This document shows, piece by piece, positions 1 through 11,483 of a stretch of 64,000 nt of DNA. The stretch covers positions 2,775,259-2,839,258 of the forward strand of contig NC_092486.1 in NCBI RefSeq assembly GCF_047495875.1, given 5' to 3'. Source of the stretch: Pithys albifrons albifrons (taxonomy: Eukaryota > Chordata > Aves > Passeriformes > Thamnophilidae). The position numbers and the translations under genes are program-made. Numbering within the stretch: position 1 is the stretch's first letter; each line of letters starts with the position of its first letter. The notes below the pieces were generated by a model. The model was not told the origin of the DNA and searched no databases. It was given only the letters and a program-made list of their open reading frames with translations.

Positions 1-640
1 GTGTTCATCTCCTCAGGTCCATCTCTGTTCATCTCAGGTCCATCTGTGTCAATCTCCTCAGGTCCCCCTCTGTCCATCTCCTCAGGTCCATCTGTGTTCA
101 CCTCCTCAGGTCCATCTGTGTCCATCTCCTCAGGTCCATCTGTCTACCATCTCCTCAGGTTTCTCTGCAGTCATGTCCTATCTTTGTGTTCATCTCCTCA
201 GGTCCATCTGTGTCCATCTCCTCAGGTCCATCTGTGTCCATCTCAGGTCCATCTGTGTCCATCTCCTCAGGTCTATCTCTGTTCATCTCAGGTCCATCTG
301 TGTCCATCTCCTCAGGTCCATCAGTGTCCATCTCCTCAGGTCCATCTGTGTCCATCTCCTCAGGTCCATCTGTGTCCATCTCAGGTCCATCTGTGTCCAT
401 CTCCTCAGGTCCATCTGTGTCCATCTCTTCAGGTCCATCTCTGTTCATCTCAGGTCCCCCTCTGTCCATCTCCTCAGGCCCATCTGTGTCCATCTCCTCA
501 GGTCCATCTGTGTCCATCTCTTCAGGTCCATCTCTGTTCATCTCAGGTCCCCCTCTGTCCATCTCCTCAGGCCCATCTGTGTCCATCTCCCCAGGTCCCC
601 CTCTGTCCATCTCCTCAGCTCCTGGCCCTGCCTCCCTGTG
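1..640. repeat. Minisatellite, 24/21-bp units
   Basis: About 28 head-to-tail copies of a pyrimidine-rich unit built on TCCATCTGTGTCCATCTCC followed by TCAGG. Short units lack one CTCC triplet step, so the two common lengths, 24 and 21 bp, are both multiples of three. As a result several frames on both strands stay open (Ser/Gly/Pro-rich forward, Glu/Met/Asp/Gly-rich reverse). The array runs off the left edge. I see no splice sites, Kozak start or codon bias that would make it a gene. Confidence 0.93.
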
Positions 641-3319
641 GTCCCCACCCCTCAGGGAGCAGCAGCTCCGGGACCTTTACCTTGCCCTTCTTTCATTGCC
701 TTGTTTTTCACCGAGGTCCAAGAAGTGCCCTCAGATCTCCAGGATATTCCGATTTCCCAACAAAAGACCCAACACCACCAAACACGTTCTCCCCACCAGT
801 CTAATTTGTATCTGGGTTAATTGCTCTCCTGCTGGAGCTTTAATTGATTTGTGTGGAGACATCCAGCGAGAGGCTTCAGCTCAGTCAGAGCTCCACAAAA
901 CTGCAGAGGCTCCTTATTTTTCTTTTTAATCAGCACTAAAGGCAGAGTGGCCCTTGCAAAGGGCTGCTGAGCTCTCAGAGGGATCACTTCTCGTGGAGAT
1001 GCTGAACAGAAAATATTATTTTGCTGAACGGAGCTGGGAGAGGTTTTTCCAGGTGAGACTATTCCACAGAAAATCAGGAAAAAAGGGACTATTAAAGCAG
1101 TGAAACTTGGAGGACTTTCCTTGCGTTTTACTGGTGAGAATTTGAGAATATTCGTTGTCTTTTTTTGGCCCAAGAGCTCCAAAGAGCAACCTGATTTATA
1201 GAAATCCAAGCCTTGTTCTGGCTGCAGTGGCAGTTCCATCTCTCCAGGCTTCTTCTTGCAACATCTAAATAACCTTCTCAGTAGAAATAACCGTAAGTTG
1301 ATTAGGAGGGAAGCAATAAATACAAATCAAATCGAATCATGCGGAGACTCCCGGAAAGAAAATCAATAATTTCAGGCGTGTGTTTTGCAAACTCGTGTTA
1401 TTGGGGGGGAAAAAAACCCCAACCCCACATGTGGCCTCTGTAAGTCTTGATTAAGCAGGAGCTACAAATCTTTCCTTTTGTCTCAGAGGTCTCAGTTGGG
1501 GGGGGAAAATTCAGAATTTTTTATATAAATTTCAAAGCAATGGTGTCACTTTGTCCCAAGTCAGAGATGGAGTGAACAGAACACGCAGGTGGGACAGGCT
1601 GGGAAAGCCAAGAGGGGATGGAGCACAAAGGGATGTTTACAGGGAGCTGCTTGTGGCAATTCTGAAATTATTCCATAACCTGATTTCAGAAATGGAAAAT
1701 CCAGAGGTAATTTTTAGTGCTCTTTTTTTTTTGTGTTTTTCTGGACATCAGCTCAGCTCAGTGACTCCGAGGTGGTCACGAGGCAGGAGCTTGTTTTTCA
1801 TCTGGGATGGAAGGAAAGCTCATCAAAAATGTGGTTTTTTGAAATTTGCCAGGATAAAATTTAATTCTATATTCCTTTTTTGTATTCACTGAAGTCCTGG
1901 AGACTCCAACAATCCTGTTTTTTATGTCTGGCTCATCCTCCCCCATGCAGGATTTTTTCTTATCCCCACTAAAGGGAGCGTGAGAAGGACACACAGGGGT
2001 AGAAAACATCTCAACATCCCAAATTTCCAGTGACCTTCAGAGATTCTGTGGCCACAGCGATGCCACAAGACCACAAGATGCCAACTTGGGGCTTCCTTTT
2101 CCATTCCAAGCTTCAGACTGACATTATCTCTAATTAACTGGCTCCACATCAATTAATTTCCTGTGGAAACCACTTGGAGAGAAGGATTTTCAAGCTCTCA
2201 CGTGTAAATCTCAAGGTCAGAATGTTGTGCATCATCCCTTGGGACACTCCTGGCCTTGGCACAGCAGGTTGGGCCTGGAATTCTGTCAGATGCAGGACTC
2301 AGAATTACAAAAATAAAGCAAAAATATTCTCTTAACTCATCTCTTAACCCAATTTTCTTAATTATCCGGTGGGAATTATTTGTGGGGAAGGACAGAAAGC
2401 TTCACCTGATGGTGTCATTCCCTCTGAGATGCAAATCTGCTCCCTCTGCACCCCTTTCTGTGCCCTGCCCTGCCCTCTCCACCCTCACCCCACAGGGCAA
2501 GATGGCACCAACCCTGTGCCAGTGGCTCCCACTGGTTTTCCTGCTGGTTTTCCCCCTTTCCCAATGCAATGCCCTCTCCTGCCAGGGGCAGAAACACCAC
2601 CCACTGTGGAGCTGCTGCTGTTGCTCCTGACAAGGTGAACCATTCCTGGCTTTGTGCCACGCTGAGGAGTCCAGGGTGACACAGAACTCGTGGCCTCATG
2701 TCTGGAACACACACCCAGCCAGGAAAACACTCTGCCCTCTCCTTGCCCACCTGGATCACCTGGGTTGTCCTTGGCATGGCACGCCCTGCCCAAGTCAGCA
2801 GACAGCAGGCACAGCCTTATCCAGCTTTTTCCTTGGATGGAACTCCTGGGAGCTTCCCAAGGTCAGGCTGCGGCAGCTGGGGAGGTTTCAGTGGGATTTT
2901 CCTGATCCTTTTCCAGCCCAACTCACCACTGGTGTGACAGATGCTGCCCTACCACAAATCAGGCTCCTTAACGAGCTTTCCCCCCTCCCAAAGCTTTTTC
3001 CAAATGGAATTCTCTCTCCTGTTATTCCTGCTGGGGAATATAAACTGTGCACCCTGTTTGGTTTGAGCATTAATGGAATAATCCCCAAAAAAGGGATCCC
3101 CTGCCCTGCAGGGAGGGGGCTGAGGCAGCACTTCCTGCACAAGGGGCAGGAATGGCACTGCCAGGCACTGGGCACTGGAACAGGCTCTTCCTGCTCATCC
3201 CAGGGAAAGGCAGGAGCAAATCCCTGCCCTTGCCAGGGGTGACTCTGCAGAGCTGCAGTGGAAAGGGACAGAAGTCCCAGGGGGTGGCTGCTGACGTCGG
3301 TGGTGCGAATGAGAGCAGC
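641..3319. other. Unique non-coding sequence
   Basis: No recognisable gene, RNA or repeat array. Short open frames (under 200 codons) occur on both strands without domain-like content. The block 1265-1400 stands out because it keeps several CpG dinucleotides in an AT-rich setting, which can mark a conserved element. A homopolymer-rich stretch lies near 1410-1510. Confidence 0.6.
1265..1400. promoter_or_regulatory. Candidate conserved non-coding element
   Basis: Unique, AT-rich block with scattered intact CpGs (around 1335, 1340, 1352, 1376, 1394) and AT-rich motifs such as CAAATCAAATCG and AATCAATAA that resemble homeodomain or TALE sites. The surroundings are CpG-poor. This is an inference from composition only; no conservation data were available. 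Confidence 0.2.
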
Positions 3320-3349
3320 TTCCTCCTCCTCCTCCTCTTCCTCCTCCTG

Positions 3350-3381
<32 letters not shown>

Positions 3382-3449
3382 GCTCCTCCTCCTCCTCCTC
3401 CTCCTCCTCCTCCTCCTCCTCTTCCTCTTCCTCTTCCTCCTCCTCCTCT
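3320..3449. repeat. (TCC)n polypyrimidine microsatellite
   Basis: About 130 bp of almost pure TCC/CTT triplets with no purines on the plus strand except single G interruptions (two GCTCC spots). Plus-strand frames read as runs of Leu or Ser and minus-strand frames as Arg, Gly or Glu, as expected for a triplet repeat. Such homopurine/homopyrimidine tracts can form triplex DNA. Confidence 0.95.
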
Positions 3450-4459
3450 GCTCCAGCTGCCCTTGCCCTGAGAATGAGAACTCAACCCAATGGGTTGGCT
3501 GCTCCTGTGCAGCTGAAACTGTTGGCTGTAATACATTAAAAACTGGAATATTTAAAATATTTTGGGATTTACTGGACACTTGCCCAACCCCAGGGATTTT
3601 TCTTTGCTTCTCTGTCCTCTCTCCCATATTCTCTTACTCTTCTTTGGCAGTGTTTTCTTGGAGAACCACCTGAACACAGTTCTGGGCACACACTGGTGCT
3701 CCCAGTGCTTCTCAGACACAACAAAAATGTTTCTAAGGATCCACTGACTCTGTAAAATAAAGTCTATATTAAAAAACCTCCAAGTTTTGCTTCTCCTGAA
3801 TATTTTTATAATGTTACTGCATCACCCTCAGTGCCCCCAGCAGGAGTAGGGATGAACTTCTCATTACGTTAAAGAAAAAAATGACAGTGTAGAGAATTTG
3901 TACTTAAAAAACAGGCTCAGGAAAGTTTCAGGAATTTCTGCTCCTAATTCTGCATTCCCAGCAAAGCAGCTGCCCCTGAGGCTGCTCAGGTATTACCCTG
4001 AGGTCAGAATTCCACTGCACAGCACCCAACAAAAGAATTGGTTTACTCTCATGTGGTGCATTTATTAGACCTGAATGTTCTCCCCCTCTTTGCTGAGAAT
4101 AAATATTAGATAATTACACCAAGTTCTCCCTGTGAGTTTAGTGGGTTTGGGAACGAATTTGTTGGATTGAGTTTCCACCTCCATTAGAAGCCAAACCCAT
4201 CCCTTCCAGTCCCTGATTTTTATTGTTTAAGCAGGTCATTAAATCAAAAGGTGCAGCATGAAATCCTCTGGCAGGATGAAGGGCTGCAACGACAGTTCTC
4301 ATCTGTGCCCTGCTTTGTCCTGGGCACCAGGAGAGGTGACTCTGGGACTGATGCCAAAGCATTCCCCTCTTCCAAAAGGAGCTTTATGAGCATTCTCATT
4401 GATCAGGCCCTTGGTGTCACACCTCAAAGGTGTGTCTGCAGCCTTTGGGTGTCACTTGG
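3450..4459. other. Unique non-coding sequence
   Basis: No gene or interspersed repeat recognised. AT-rich with several AATAAA-like hexamers (for example near 3757 and 4098), which on their own carry no weight. Confidence 0.6.
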
Positions 4460-4766
4460 TATAGACATAGATAGATATATAGATAGATATAGAAATATAT
4501 ATGGATATAGATATATAGATACAGATACAGATGCAGATACAGATGTAAATATAGATGTAGATGTAGATATAAATATAGATCTATAGATATAGATATAGAT
4601 ATATAGATATATAGATAGATACATATACAGATATAGATGTAGATGTAGATGTAGATATATATAGAGATAAAGAGATATAGATACAGATGCAGATAGAGAT
4701 AGAGATATGGATATAGATAGAGATATATAGATATATAGAGATAGAGATAGATAGAGATATAGATAA

Positions 4767-4817
<51 letters not shown>

Positions 4818-4833
4818 TGTAGATATATATATA
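4460..4833. repeat. (GATA)n-type compound microsatellite
   Basis: Degenerate GATATA/GATGTA/GATACA repeats end in a cleaner run of GATA tetranucleotides (about 4766-4815). The minus-strand frames read as Tyr/Ile/Leu/Ser runs. The array is interrupted and heterogeneous in its left two thirds and regular at its right end, which suggests recent slippage at that end. Confidence 0.95.
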
Positions 4834-5265
4834 ACAAATCTCCATGTGTGGAAGGGCTCAGTACAACCTTCAGCCCCTGCTCTGCAGCAGCCCAGGGATG
4901 TTCTCTGAGCATAATTGAGGCCTGATTTCTTTTTCAGAGCAGCAATCAATAGGTTGCAGAGGTCAAGGAAAGGAAAAAAAGAGAAGTTCCCCCCCCACAT
5001 CTGTTCTTTTGAAATGCTTCTTTCTAAATAAATCATGTGTGAGATGGGCTGGGGGAGCTCTGCGGCCACTCCCAGCCCCTCCTCCTGCCTCTGCAGCCTC
5101 CGAGGGTTGCACAGCCGAGCACTGCTCTCCTGTGGAGCTGCTGGGAGTGCCAGCCCTGGGGCACAGCCCGTGCCAGCCTGGCAGGGCTTGGCAAACCTTC
5201 AGAGCCACTGCCTTGCTCTTGTTACACTGCACAGCAGCACATTTCTCTCTCTGAATAGTGTTAAC
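4834..5265. other. Unique non-coding sequence
   Basis: No gene recognised. 5040-5240 is GC-rich and open in two plus frames, but it shows no domain and no convincing splice sites. Confidence 0.55.
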
Positions 5266-5945
5266 ATTTTTAACCTGTGTTTTTTTAATCTGTATTTTTT
5301 TATATCTGAATTTTTTCAATCTGTATTTTTTATATTTGAATTTTTTAATCTGTATTTTTATATCTGTATTTTTCAGTATATGTTTTTTTAATCTGTATTT
5401 TTAATCTGATTTTTTCAATATGTGTTTTTTATCTTTATTTCTTATATCTGATTTTTTCAATCTGTGTTTTTTTATCTGTAGTTTTATATCTGAATTTTTC
5501 CAATCTGTATTTTTATATCTGATATTTTCCAATCCGTGTTTTTCAATCTGTATTTTTTATATCTGAATTTTTCCAATCTGTGTTTTTGAATCTGTATTTT
5601 TTATATCTGAATTTTTCCAATCTGTGTTTTTGAATCTGTATTTTTTATATCTGAATTTTTTCAATCCGTATATTTTTAATCTGTATTTTTATATCTGAAT
5701 TTTTTCAACCTGTATATTTTTAAACTGTATTTTTTAATCTGAATTTTTTCAACCTGTATATTTTTAATCTGTATTTTTTATACCTGAATTTTTTCAACCT
5801 GTATATTTTTAAACTGTATTTTTTATATCTGAATTTTTTCAATCTGTGTTTTTGAATTTGTATTTTTTTATATCTGAATTTTTCAATATGTATTTTTTAA
5901 TATCTGTATTTTTTAATCTGTTTTTTTTTATATTTGTATTTTTTC
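5266..5945. repeat. T-rich minisatellite, about 30-44-bp units
   Basis: Repeats of TTTTATATCTGAATTTTT and CAATCTGTATTTTT in variable order. The best-defined unit, around 5530-5680, is 44 bp. The plus strand is strikingly T-rich. Divergence between units is high compared with the neighbouring 30-bp array. Confidence 0.85.
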
Positions 5946-5992
5946 AGTAAGAGACCCATTGGCTCCTTTCTATAGCCTATAATGTTGCTATA

Positions 5993-7068
5993 GAGGGATA
6001 TGGGTCATTCCTCTCCCTATGGATGGATAAGGGGTCACTCCTTTTCCCATGGATGGATTTGGGGTCACTCCTCTCTCCATGGATGAAAATGGGGTGACCT
6101 CTCTCCCCATGGATGGATTTGGGTCTCTCCTCTCCCTCTCCCCATGGATGGATTTGGGTCACTCCTCTCCCCATGGATGGATTTGGGGTCACTCCTCTCC
6201 CCATGGATGGATATGGGGTGACCTCTCTCCCCATGGATGGATAAGGGGTCACTCCTCTCCCCATGGATGGATATGGGCTCACTCCTCTCCCCATGGATGG
6301 AAATGGGGTGACCTCTCTCCCTATGGATGGATAAGGGGTCACTCCTCTCCCCATGGATGGATTTGGGGTCACTCCTCTCCCCATGGATGGATATGGGCTC
6401 ACTCCTCTCCCCATGGATGGAAATGGGGTGACCTCTCTCCCTATGGATGGATAAGGGGTCACTCCTCTCCCCATGGATGGATTTGGGGTCACTCCTCTCC
6501 TCATGGATGGATATGGGGTGACCTCTCTCCCCATGGATGGATATGGGGTCACTCCTCTCCCCATGGATGGATTTGGGTCACTCCTGTCCCTCTCCCCATG
6601 GATGGAAATGGGGTCTCTCCTCTCCCCATGGATGGACATGGGCTCACTTCTGTTCCCATGGATGGATATGGGGTCACTCCTCTCCCCATGGATGGATTTG
6701 GGGTCACTCCTGTTCCCATGGATGGATATGGGGTCACTCCTCTCCCCATGGATGGACATGGGCTCACTCCTGTTCCCATGGATGGATTTGGGTCACTCCT
6801 CTCCCCATGGATGGATTTGGGGTCACTCCTCTCCTCATGGATGGATATGGGGTGACCTCTCTCCCCATGGATGGAAATGGGGTCTCTCCTCTCCCCATGG
6901 AAGGACATGGGCTCACTCCTGTTCCCATGGATGGATATGGGGTCACTCCTCTCCCCATGGATGGATATGGGGTCACTCTTGTCCCTCTCCCCATGGATGG
7001 ACATGGGGTCACTCCTCTCCCTCTCCCCATGGATGGATTTGGGGTTTCTCCTCTCCCTCTCCTCTTGC
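5993..7068. repeat. 30-bp minisatellite with 120-bp higher-order repeat
   Basis: About 35 units of 30 bp, each with CCATGGATGGATATGGGG then TCACTCCTCTCC. Because 30 is a multiple of three, long frames stay open on both strands (268 codons plus, 260 codons minus). Variants (ATAAGG, ATTTGG, ATATGGGC, AAATGGGGTGA) recur in a fixed four-unit order: 6301-6360 equals 6421-6480, so a 120-bp block has been duplicated. Most units carry an NcoI-type CCATGG. Confidence 0.95.
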
Positions 7069-8570
7069 TGTCCCTGCCTGAATCACCCCCGAATCCGCAC
7101 TCCTGTGAATCAGCAGGACCGTCTGGGCTGGATCTCCTCCTTCCAAGGATTTCAGCTGCTCCTCATGAATTAAACATGCCCCATCCCGCTGCCACCACCG
7201 AGCTCCCACCTCGCCGCTTTCGAGGCTCTTTTGATGTTCCACCTTCAGAAAAAAAAAACTGAGACCGAAAGTGGGGAAGCCTCGAGGTACAGTTTGTGAA
7301 GGTGGAATTCCCGGGGAAATGCTGATCTCAGAGGGAAGGCTCTGCCGGGGGTGGGAGGGGGGAATATTCCTCAATTCCTGCTGCCAGGAGCAGCTTTCTA
7401 CGATCCATCCTCAAGGAACTGTGGAAAACTCCTGCGTTGAGCAGCTGAGTGGAGCTGCTGCACATCCCAAAGGGCTCTGGGACTCAGAGGAGGGTGGGAA
7501 GATGTGGAGGATGTTCTGGGTGATAATGGATGTCTAAGCACTAATGGGCTCCAATTATAATTAATGGTAATGGATGGCATTTACACGGCATTGCAGAGAA
7601 CACGTTGGGAGAGAGTGAGATAAAAATAGATACATTTTTTTAAGACACGAAGCTTTAAACTCTGAGTTCCAGACTCCAGAGTCAGTGTGAAGTTATTTTA
7701 TGCATTTTAGCTGCAGGAAAACCTCGTTCTTTAGGAGCTTGTGGGGACTGGGAAATGAGTGGCCTATTTTTTTTTTGCACATCCTGACAAATGATGCTCC
7801 TTCTCCATGACATGGGGATAAAAATGCACTTGGTTTTGTGCATGGAAATCCAGCACCAAAGGAGAGCAGAGCCAGAAAAAATAGAATTAATATGTGGAGA
7901 GTGGGAAGAGGGAGTGGGAAGAGCCCAATGAGGATCCACTCCATGGAAGGACCCAGGGAAAGGAGGCTTTGTTCTGGCTCAGGTGGGGCTGGAAATCTCT
8001 GCTCCAGCCCTGGCCATGATTCATTACAGCATTTGTGGAACTGCAAACATCATTTTTCCATGAGCAGTGACATTTAGGACTGGGCTGTAGTGCAGAACTT
8101 CTCTTCTTGCTGGCCACACAAAGCCAGGGATTTATAGCCATGGAATAATTCTTCTCTGGGATCAAGACATAAAGATCTCTGTGTCTGTGTCCTGAAAAGC
8201 TTCCTGCAAAATATCTCCTTGCTTGCCTCGATTTGTATTCCTTGGGTGTAAATTAATTAATGCCCCTGGTGTATTTTCCCCCCCAAAAAATGCCATGGCT
8301 TGCAACTTGCCAGGAATATTTACCACCTGTATCCCAGACTATTTCCCTCCCCTGTTTATCAGCATTATTTTTTGCTAACTCTGTGTGCTCTTTGTCTCCC
8401 ACCTCTCTGGAGGTGCTCAGAGCTCAGGGAATGCTGTTGCTGAGTGTGAAAGGGGGGGAGAAAACACAAACATTTGTATTTTACTGACCATGCCAATGAG
8501 AAAAGCACCAAGAGAGGGGCTGCCAACCCCCAGGAACCCCCTGCACCTCCTCATTTCCCCACGGATCATG
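7069..8570. other. Unique non-coding sequence
   Basis: No gene recognised. The stretch 7120-7290 keeps more CpGs than its surroundings. The rest is AT-rich with short homopolymers. Open frames stay under about 120 codons and have no recognisable content. Confidence 0.55.
7120..7290. promoter_or_regulatory. Candidate conserved element with CpGs
   Basis: Unique block following the 30-bp array with intact CpGs (CCCGCTGCC, ACCTCGCCGCTTTCGAGG, GACCGAAAGTGG, CCTCGAGG). GAAAAAAAAAACTGAG followed by CCGAAAGTG loosely resembles an interferon-response type element, but the spacing is not canonical. Composition is the only evidence. Confidence 0.18.
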
Positions 8571-9578
8571 GAATAGAATCACAGAATGGATTGGGTTGGA
8601 AAAGCCCTCTGAGATCATCAAGTCCAACCCTTGGTCCAACTCCAGTCCCTTTACCAGATCATGGCACTCACTGCCACGGCCAAGCTCAGGTTCAAACCCT
8701 CCAGGGATGGGGAATCCACCCCCTCTCTGGGCAGCCCATTCCAATCCCTGAGCACTCTCTCTGCAATTTCTTCCTGTTCTCCAACTTCAATTTCCCCTGG
8801 CAGAGCTTGAGCCCATCGTGCCCCCTTGTCCTATTGCTGAGTGCCTGGGAGAAGAGACCAACCCCCAGCTGGCCACAACTTCCCTTCAGGCAGTTCCAGA
8901 CAGTGCTGAGGTCACCTCTGAGCCTCCTCTTCTCCAGGCTGAACACCCCCAGCTCCCTCAGCCTCTCCCCACAGCACTTGTGCTCCAGTCCCTTCTCCAG
9001 CCTCGTTGCTCTTCTCACTTGGGTTGGAAGAGACCTCTGAGATCATCAAATCCAACCCTTGGTCCAACCCCACTGGGATCACTCTGGCACTCTGTGCCCT
9101 GGGCTGGTGATCACAGTGGGGTTGGATCAAGACATGGTGGATTCTCTGTCCCTGGAGGTGTTTCAGAGGACACTCAGTGCCACATCCAGTCCCTTCTCCA
9201 GCCTCGTTGCTCTTCTCTGGCCCCGCTCCAGCCCCTCAATCTCTTTCCTCAACTGAGGGGCCCAGAACTGAACACAACACTCAAGGTGTGGCCTCCCCAA
9301 GGCAGAGTCCAGGGGAAGGGTCACTGCCCTGGGCCTGCTGGCCACGCTAGTTTGGATCCAGGCCAGGATCCCCTTGGCCTTCTTGGCCACCTGGGCACAC
9401 TCTTGGCTCCTGTTGAGCTTCCTGTCCCTCAGTCCCCCCAGGTCCCTCTGCCTGGCTGCTCTCCAGCCACTCTGTGCCCAGCCTGGAGCTCTGCAGGGGG
9501 TTGTTGTGGCCAAAGGGCAGGACCTGCACTTGGCCTTGGTGAACTTCATTCCATTGGAATCAGCCCATCAGCCCATAA
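8571..9578 (-). mobile_element. CR1 LINE, 5'-truncated, with internal 3'-end insert
   Basis: Read on the minus strand this is the C-terminal third of CR1 ORF2 plus the 3' end. The terminal CR1 signature (AGAATCACAGAATGGATT then GGGTTGGAAAAG on the plus strand) lies at 8575-8610. A second, shortened CR1 3' end (9017-9060) followed by an imperfect inverted repeat (9053-9130) sits inside the element, flanked by repeats of a TCCAGTCCCTTCTCCAGCCT segment (8985-9020 and 9185-9215). The same mosaic occurs at 13.8-15.2 kb and 61.46-62.26 kb, so it was inherited by several copies and is not a local accident. Confidence 0.9.
9163..9575 (-). pseudogene. CR1 reverse-transcriptase C-terminal remnant
   Basis: The minus strand encodes a conserved CR1 ORF2 stretch downstream of the RT palm (key residues [38 protein letters not shown]). 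It ends at a stop where the inserted 3' end begins. No catalytic RT motif is present in this 5'-truncated copy, so it cannot be functional. Confidence 0.85.
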
Positions 9579-10580
9579 AACATCTGCAAGAGCACAGACA
9601 CCCTAATGCATCACCATGGGGGGAATTGAAGCTAAAATATGAATTACACAGAATTCCTGTGCCTTTCTTGGCATTTCTGGTGCCCACTGGTGGTGCTGAG
9701 CTGCTTCTGGTGTGTTTTTCATGACTCAAAGAGCTGTAAAAAGGGTGTCCCTGCCTTTAATCCCCTTCCCAAGTCCCAGGGAAGAACAAGAATTCAGAAA
9801 GGAATGAAGAGACTCCTGTCCAGGAAACACTTCCATCTGTTTTGTGGGGAATCAGCCACAGATCTTCAGCCAGAGGAGCTGTTCTGATTCCTTTTGTCAG
9901 TGCTGGCATATTTACAGCACTTTGCTGGCACATGGCTTGGGAATTACAGCAGATCCTCTCCAGCAGAGTGGGAACAGGAGCATCACATGCTCCAGACTCC
10001 TGTCTAGAGGCTGCTGCCAGACCACAACTTGGAGTCGATCAAGGCAGGATTTCAGAGCCACTTGTGCCCCCACCCCCTTCTCACATGCCTTTCTTCCCAT
10101 CCTGGCTCTTCAGAGCAGGATGATTCACATGTTACACTAACCTACATTTGGCTTGGCACCACTTCTGGGCTATAAATAGGTGGCAGAGTCACCCTGTTCT
10201 TCCTCCTTGATTCGTTTTGGGTTTTTTTTCCAGCCCTGTGGGTGCCCCGAGGGCTCAGGGAGGAGCTGGAAGGTTAAAGGACACATCCAGCATCACATTT
10301 ATGGCTGGGGCTGCACCAGGGCTGGGGTGGGATGGGTGGACACCTTTTGTGGCTCTTACAGGTCTGTGCTTTAGAGCCCCCCAAGTGCTCTCCTTTCACA
10401 GTTGTCTCTCTCTGAGCTGTTTCAAGCTGAGCCTAAAAATAAAGAGCACTGAAATCCCTGTGGACAGTGAGCAGCCTGTTCCCATCAGTGCTGCACATCC
10501 CTGTGTGGGTGCAATCCCTCTGCTGTTCTCTTTGCACCTCTAGAACCAAACTATCCACAAAATAATGAGTTTTCTTATCT
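9579..10580. other. Unique non-coding sequence
   Basis: No gene or repeat recognised between the CR1 copy and the CCCTT array. TATAAATAGG at about 10170 resembles a TATA box, but nothing transcribed can be seen downstream of it. Confidence 0.55.
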
Positions 10581-10790
10581 CCCTTCCCTTCCCTTCCCTT
10601 CCCTTCCCTTCCCTTCCCTTCCCTTCCCTTCCCTTCCCTTCCCTTCCCTTCCCTTCCCTTCCCTTCCCTTCCCTTCCCTTCCCTTCCCTTCCCTTCCCTT
10701 CCCTTCCCTTCCCTTCCCTTCCCTTCCCTTCCCTTCCCTTCCCTTCCCTTCCCTTCCCTTCCCTTCCCTTCCCTTCCCTTCCCTTCCCCT
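10581..10790. repeat. (CCCTT)n pentanucleotide microsatellite
   Basis: At least 41 uninterrupted perfect copies of CCCTT, followed by imperfect T-rich sequence to about 10840. Pure homopyrimidine on the plus strand. Perfection over more than 200 bp implies a young, length-variable locus. Confidence 0.98.
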
Positions 10791-11483
10791 TTTTCCTTTT
10801 ATTTTTATATTCTTTTTATTTTCTGTTCTTTCCCCCCCCCCACAATTAAACTGTCTCAGCTCTTTCTTTCACCTCAGACTGCAAGATCTTTATTTCAGTG
10901 CCTGCCCTTTTGGCATCCTGAGCCTCGTGCCCTGATGGCAATGCCTCCCTGGCATCACCACAGAGGGAAGGAGCCCAACTGATGCCCCTTTTCCCCTTCC
11001 AGAGCAGCCTCCCAGCTCCACGGGCTCCGGGCAGGGGGATGAGGAGGCAGCTGTGCTGCTAAAAGACCTTTATTGATGCCAGGGCGTGGTAGTTTTGCCT
11101 TTAGTTTCAGCATTTTGCCAAGCTAAACGAAATTCCAGGGTTTCTCCTTCCCATTCCTGCTCCATGGAAACCTGGGAATATCCCCAAGGACAGGCAGGAG
11201 GAGCAGAGAACTCTGCAGGGATGGGGGTTTTTGAAACGTGCTGGTGGAGCAGCTTTTTTCCCTTTTAAAGAGCCAAACCCAAGCAAAGGAATAAGTGAAT
11301 AAATAAATAACGTCCCCTTTCCCTTCGTGGATGATGAAATGCTCCCCTGCAATGGTGCATTAACCCCTGGCCCCACATTAGGCTGATGCTGCTTTGCCCC
11401 CAGGATGCTTTTAAGCCCAGATTCCAATTAGCCAAATTGGCTCCTGAGAGACTTCCAGTCAATCCTGGGGCCACATTCCCGAA
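10791..11483. other. Unique non-coding sequence
   Basis: No gene recognised. It separates the CCCTT array from the 28-bp minisatellite. Confidence 0.55.

Noticed and set aside
3070..3627. Arg-rich (minus) and Leu/Ser-rich (plus) frames resembling a basic protein or membrane segments
   Set aside because: They are translations of the TCC triplet microsatellite.
4460..4833. Sex-chromosome (Bkm-type GATA) marker
   Set aside because: GATA repeats are widespread on autosomes; one degenerate array says nothing about chromosome identity.
8818..9606. Proline-rich 262-codon plus frame (and similar ones at 14.0, 40.5, 59.8 and 61.3 kb)
   Set aside because: Antisense reading of CR1; the true coding remnants are on the opposite strand.
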